The translations under genes and the position numbers were made by a program. From NCBI GenBank assembly GCA_021769295.1, contig JAETTD010000017.1:1-52910 (forward strand): DNA of 52,910 nucleotides, given 5' to 3'. Below the pieces are notes generated by a model that saw nothing but the letters and a program-made list of their open reading frames with translations, searched no databases and was not told the origin of the DNA. Below are positions 50,355-52,910 of the stretch, piece after piece; position 1 is the stretch's first letter; every line of letters starts with the position of its first letter. The stretch comes from Bacillota bacterium (lineage in GTDB: Bacteria > Bacillota > Clostridia > Peptostreptococcales > Anaerovoracaceae).

Positions 50355-50511
50355 CGGGTATACATATTTTGGGTTTTTGTATACTTTGTACCCAATTTTT
50401 GCCCATGTGTATACCTCCGGTATACCTTTTCGGCAGTTTTGTATACTTTGTACCCGGGTCTTGCCCAAAAGGTATACTCAAGGCAACACCTTTGGCGGCG
50501 GCACTCATACG
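50355..50511 (+). repeat. GTATAC repeat family, copy D
   Basis: The core is collinear with A-C: CGGGTATACATATTTTGGG, GTATACC-TCC-GGTATAC and two GTATACTTTGTACCC boxes. Its right part is shorter than in A-C. It ends in CACTCATACGAAAAAGGC against the terminator stem of the decarboxylase gene. It lies between rnfC and that gene. Confidence 0.85.
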
Positions 50512-50539
50512 AAAAAGGCTGCCGCTCTGAGCGACAGCC
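50512..50539 (-). terminator. Terminator of the decarboxylase gene
   Basis: GGCTGCCGCTC (50517-50527) and GAGCGACAGCC (50529-50539) form an 11-pair stem with one mismatch; on the minus strand it is followed by TTTTT. The stop codon is 12 bp away. Confidence 0.82.
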
Positions 50540-50550
50540 CTACATCCTTA

Positions 50551-51972
50551 TTAAATTTTGCCTACCGCCACCTTCATATCGGAAGTGACTCCTATAACTT
50601 TCTCTTTATTAAGACGTCTTTCCTTTATATATGCAACTATATCTTCGTCTATGATTTCACCTGAGCACACGATTGGAATTCCAGGCGGATACGGTATTAC
50701 GGAGCTTGCACAAACTCTTCCTGCCGCCTCATCCAAAGCGACATACTCCTTTTGTACCGGAGCGCCGTGCCAGCTGAGGCGTTTGCTTAACGCTTCGGGC
50801 TGTTTTTTCTTTTGACTGCCCGCTGCGGCTCTCGAATCTGCCAGTTCTTTGAGTGCATCTAAAAGCCTTGCATAATCCTGCCTTTTATTGCCTATCCCAG
50901 TCATGCACATTATCATGTTGCCTGCCACCAGCTCAATAAATATGCCCCTGTCCATGAGAAACTCCTCCAGCTCGTTGCCGTTGACACCATATGCCGACAT
51001 ATCTATATTTATTTTGGTGACATCGAGATTTTCGCCCTTCATAATATCAAGACAAGGTACTTTTGCCGCTTCTTCGTAAAACCATTTCAAATCGTCCGAC
51101 CAATTTCTTATAAGCATATCTCCCTTTTCCATAAGCAAATCCGCATTTATATCAAGGCTTGCCATAAGAAGATAAGACGGACTGGAGCTTTGAAGAATCT
51201 GCAATTTATCCTCAAGAACGGCTCTGTTTACCCTTTCGCTGCAAACATTCATCACGGCTGTCTGGGTAAAGGATCCAAGGGTCTTATGGGTGCTGTTTAT
51301 CACAATATCCGCTCCCGAATCCTCGGCGGCTACGGGTGTAATCAGCGACTTTACTTTGCCGAAAAATTTCAGGTGAGCACCGTGTGCCTGGTCTACAATA
51401 AGCGTTTTGCCTCGCTTATGGACTTCCTCTGCAATTCTTTCTATATCGCTGCAAATCCCATAGTAATTGGGAGACGGCAGTATAACCGCCTCTGCATCAG
51501 GATTTTCATCCATGCAGGTTTTTATTTCTTCTACGGTTACTTCGCCCATTATTCCATATTTTTCAACAATATCGGGGTAGGCGAAAACCGGAGTGATGTC
51601 ACCCAGCTGTAACGCATTAAAGGCTGACTTATGGCTGTTTCTCGCTATTATAAGCTTGCCGCCCTTCGAAACACACGTCAAAATCGACGCCAATATCCCC
51701 GCCGAACTGCCGTTTATGAGCAAATATGATTTTTTACTGCCATAAAGATTTTTGTATTTTTCCATGGTTTCAGCCAGCCTGTCTTCCGGCTGAAACAGAT
51801 TGTCGGCGCCGGGGATTTCGGTTATATCCCAATCCATAATCCCTTCCAGAAAGTCGCCGAAACCGTTTTCCACATACAAATTTCTTCCCTTGTGTCCTGG
51901 CATATGAAAGGATACCGGAGAGCAAGATGCGTGTTCTCGAAGAAAGTCAGCAATACCTTTAGTCAATTTCAT
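50551..51972 (-). CDS. Orn/Lys/Arg decarboxylase family PLP enzyme
   Basis: The 473-residue fold-type I enzyme matches the short clostridial/bacillar decarboxylases (SpeA/YaaO-like). FHMPGHKGR lies near the start, LINGSSAGILASILTCVSKG binds PLP phosphate, VDQAHGAHLKF has the PLP Asp/His, and INSTHKTLGSFTQTA has the PLP lysine. Arginine, lysine or ornithine as substrate cannot be told apart. Its ATG follows the putP stop by 6 bp, so both may be co-transcribed. Confidence 0.9.
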   Translation of the reverse strand: MKLTKGIADFLREHASCSPVSFHMPGHKGRNLYVENGFGDFLEGIMDWDITEIPGADNLFQPEDRLAETMEKYKNLYGSKKSYLLINGSSAGILASILTCVSKGGKLIIARNSHKSAFNALQLGDITPVFAYPDIVEKYGIMGEVTVEEIKTCMDENPDAEAVILPSPNYYGICSDIERIAEEVHKRGKTLIVDQAHGAHLKFFGKVKSLITPVAAEDSGADIVINSTHKTLGSFTQTAVMNVCSERVNRAVLEDKLQILQSSSPSYLLMASLDINADLLMEKGDMLIRNWSDDLKWFYEEAAKVPCLDIMKGENLDVTKINIDMSAYGVNGNELEEFLMDRGIFIELVAGNMIMCMTGIGNKRQDYARLLDALKELADSRAAAGSQKKKQPEALSKRLSWHGAPVQKEYVALDEAAGRVCASSVIPYPPGIPIVCSGEIIDEDIVAYIKERRLNKEKVIGVTSDMKVAVGKI

Positions 51973-51978
51973 TACCTC

Positions 51979-52910
51979 TTATTCATCAAAATTATCTGCT
52001 TGTGCCATATCAAATATACCGGTTACTTCCCCAGAAGGGACTCCTTTGGCTTTTGACACCGCAACTGCAACTATCAGTGAGCACAGGAATCCGGGTATTA
52101 TCTCATAAATTCCTGTCTGCGATGACAAGAATCCCAGCCATAAGGCGTCGACGACGGCTCCTGTAACAACCCCTGCCACAGCTCCGTAATAATTAAAGTT
52201 TCTCCAGAAGAGCGATAACAATATGGTCGGTCCAAAGGCAGCTCCAAAGCATCCCCATGCATTTTCCACAAGATTCATTATTGCCTGAGCGCCCGCCCCT
52301 TTGGATGAAGCTATGGCATAAGCAATCAAAGCCACGATAACGACTATAGCTCTTCCTACCCAGAGAACCTCTTTATCAGAAGCCTCTTTGCGCAATATAG
52401 GCTTGTATATATCCGAAGTAAATGAGCTCGATGCAACAAGCAGCTGAGAATCGGCTGTCGATATGCACGCTGCCATTATAGCTGCCAGCAAAAGCCCTGA
52501 AAATACAGGAACAAAGAATTTTCTTGCCATAGCCATGAATACGGTTTTCTGCAAGCCTTGGGTCAGTAGCTCCTCCCCCACAAAAATTCTTCCAAGGTAT
52601 GCCACAAGGCATGTGGCTGCAAGAGCCAGCACCACCCATACGATTGCTACAACCGCTGATTTTTTTATCATAGAAGGCTTTTCTATGGACATAAATCTTA
52701 CTAATATGTGAGGCATTCCAAAGTAACCAAGTCCCCAGCCAAGGCCGCTTACTATAGTTTTCCAGTCAGCTGAAAAAATTCCGCTGCCAAAATCGCACAC
52801 AACCGTTTCGCCTGAAGCATCGGTGTATTGATAAACATTATCAAGTATACCCGTATCTATATCCTGCGTAACGGCCACAACGATAGGAACAGCCAGTAAA
52901 GCAATCAGCA
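51979..52910 (-). CDS. putP: Sodium/proline symporter (PutP-like), N-terminus beyond the right edge
   Basis: The C-terminal ~310 residues of an SSS-family transporter are present and the frame stays open to the last base. GWGLGYFGMPHILVRFMSIE and ACISTADSQLLVASSSFTSD (the sodium-binding Ser region of TM8) are typical of PutP, as is VENAWGCFGAAFGPTILLSL. The protein imports proline or a related amino acid with Na+. It is upstream of the decarboxylase gene. Confidence 0.9.
   Translation of the reverse strand, partial: LIALLAVPIVVAVTQDIDTGILDNVYQYTDASGETVVCDFGSGIFSADWKTIVSGLGWGLGYFGMPHILVRFMSIEKPSMIKKSAVVAIVWVVLALAATCLVAYLGRIFVGEELLTQGLQKTVFMAMARKFFVPVFSGLLLAAIMAACISTADSQLLVASSSFTSDIYKPILRKEASDKEVLWVGRAIVVIVALIAYAIASSKGAGAQAIMNLVENAWGCFGAAFGPTILLSLFWRNFNYYGAVAGVVTGAVVDALWLGFLSSQTGIYEIIPGFLCSLIVAVAVSKAKGVPSGEVTGIFDMAQADNFDE

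Noticed and set aside
12360-50508. Short conserved peptide on the minus strand of the GTATAC repeats (MSKNWVQSIPKLKICIP and variants), sometimes with GGAGG upstream
   Set aside because: Across the four copies most differences change the amino acid (Arg/Trp, Pro/Gln, Leu/Pro), and the frames do not end at a shared stop. The pattern follows the DNA palindromes, not a protein.

Overview
The window reads as a chromosomal segment of a strictly anaerobic, low-to-middle GC Bacillota, most likely class Clostridia (Peptostreptococcales/Anaerovoracaceae-like; an inference from gene content, with no rRNA to prove it). The main pointers are a complete six-gene Rnf ferredoxin:NAD+ oxidoreductase operon in the clostridial order rnfCDGEAB, a class I desulfoferrodoxin, a biosynthetic thiolase, TM1266-type and EFR1 proteins, Firmicutes-type AGGAGG ribosome binding sites and ScpA/ScpB. 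No tRNA, rRNA, phage, transposase gene or CRISPR array was seen.

Layout. 1-6.2 kb: minus-strand genes: a PyrK-like flavoprotein, a D-Ala-D-Ala carboxypeptidase, scpB, scpA, an EamA transporter, mtnA and a J-domain-like membrane protein. 6.4-7.3 kb: a plus-strand PhzF-like gene followed by a palindrome- and repeat-rich gap. 7.9-12.2 kb: desulfoferrodoxin and the pstSCAB-phoU phosphate operon. 12.6-15.3 kb: a TetM-like GTPase fused to a YacP-type NYN domain. 15.3-16.1 kb: a decayed YhcG nuclease and a repeat. 16.1-18.8 kb: a TM1266-type ACT protein, an SsuA/THI5-like binding protein and a fused permease-ATPase. 18.9-22.3 kb: tagO, comEB, truA, yhbY and a prepilin peptidase. 22.8-25.1 kb: an AIM24-family protein and glutaminyl-tRNA synthetase. 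25.2-26.0 kb: a VanY-like lipoprotein. 26.3-32.5 kb: a candidate catabolic operon (M20 peptidase, MadL, MadM, AtoE and two amidohydrolases) with a divergent LysR regulator. 32.8-40.5 kb: thiolase, DUF2156, isochorismatase-fold hydrolase, surE, sirtuin, patatin, and an ECF S component divergent from a MocR regulator. 40.5-43.3 kb: apbE divergent from NusG_II, Gx transporter and EFR1 genes. 43.3-44.0 kb: an LRR-like protein and a cold-shock protein. 45-50 kb: the rnf operon. 50.5-52.9 kb: an Orn/Lys/Arg decarboxylase and a partial PutP.

How the genes work together. ApbE can attach FMN to RnfG and RnfD, both of which show the target motif, so the 40.5-43.3 kb redox cluster and the rnf operon 2 kb away look functionally linked. 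The LysR operon couples two transporter systems to one peptidase and a pair of amidohydrolases, only one of which keeps its metal ligands. The MocR regulator shares a palindromic double promoter with an ECF vitamin-uptake subunit.

The most distinctive feature is two families of dispersed intergenic repeats. One (three copies) has terminal inverted repeats and four 62-bp hairpin units. The other (five copies) is rich in GTATAC palindromes and abuts terminator hairpins. All eight copies have the same orientation and lie just beyond the 3' end of a minus-strand gene. I did not recognise either family.
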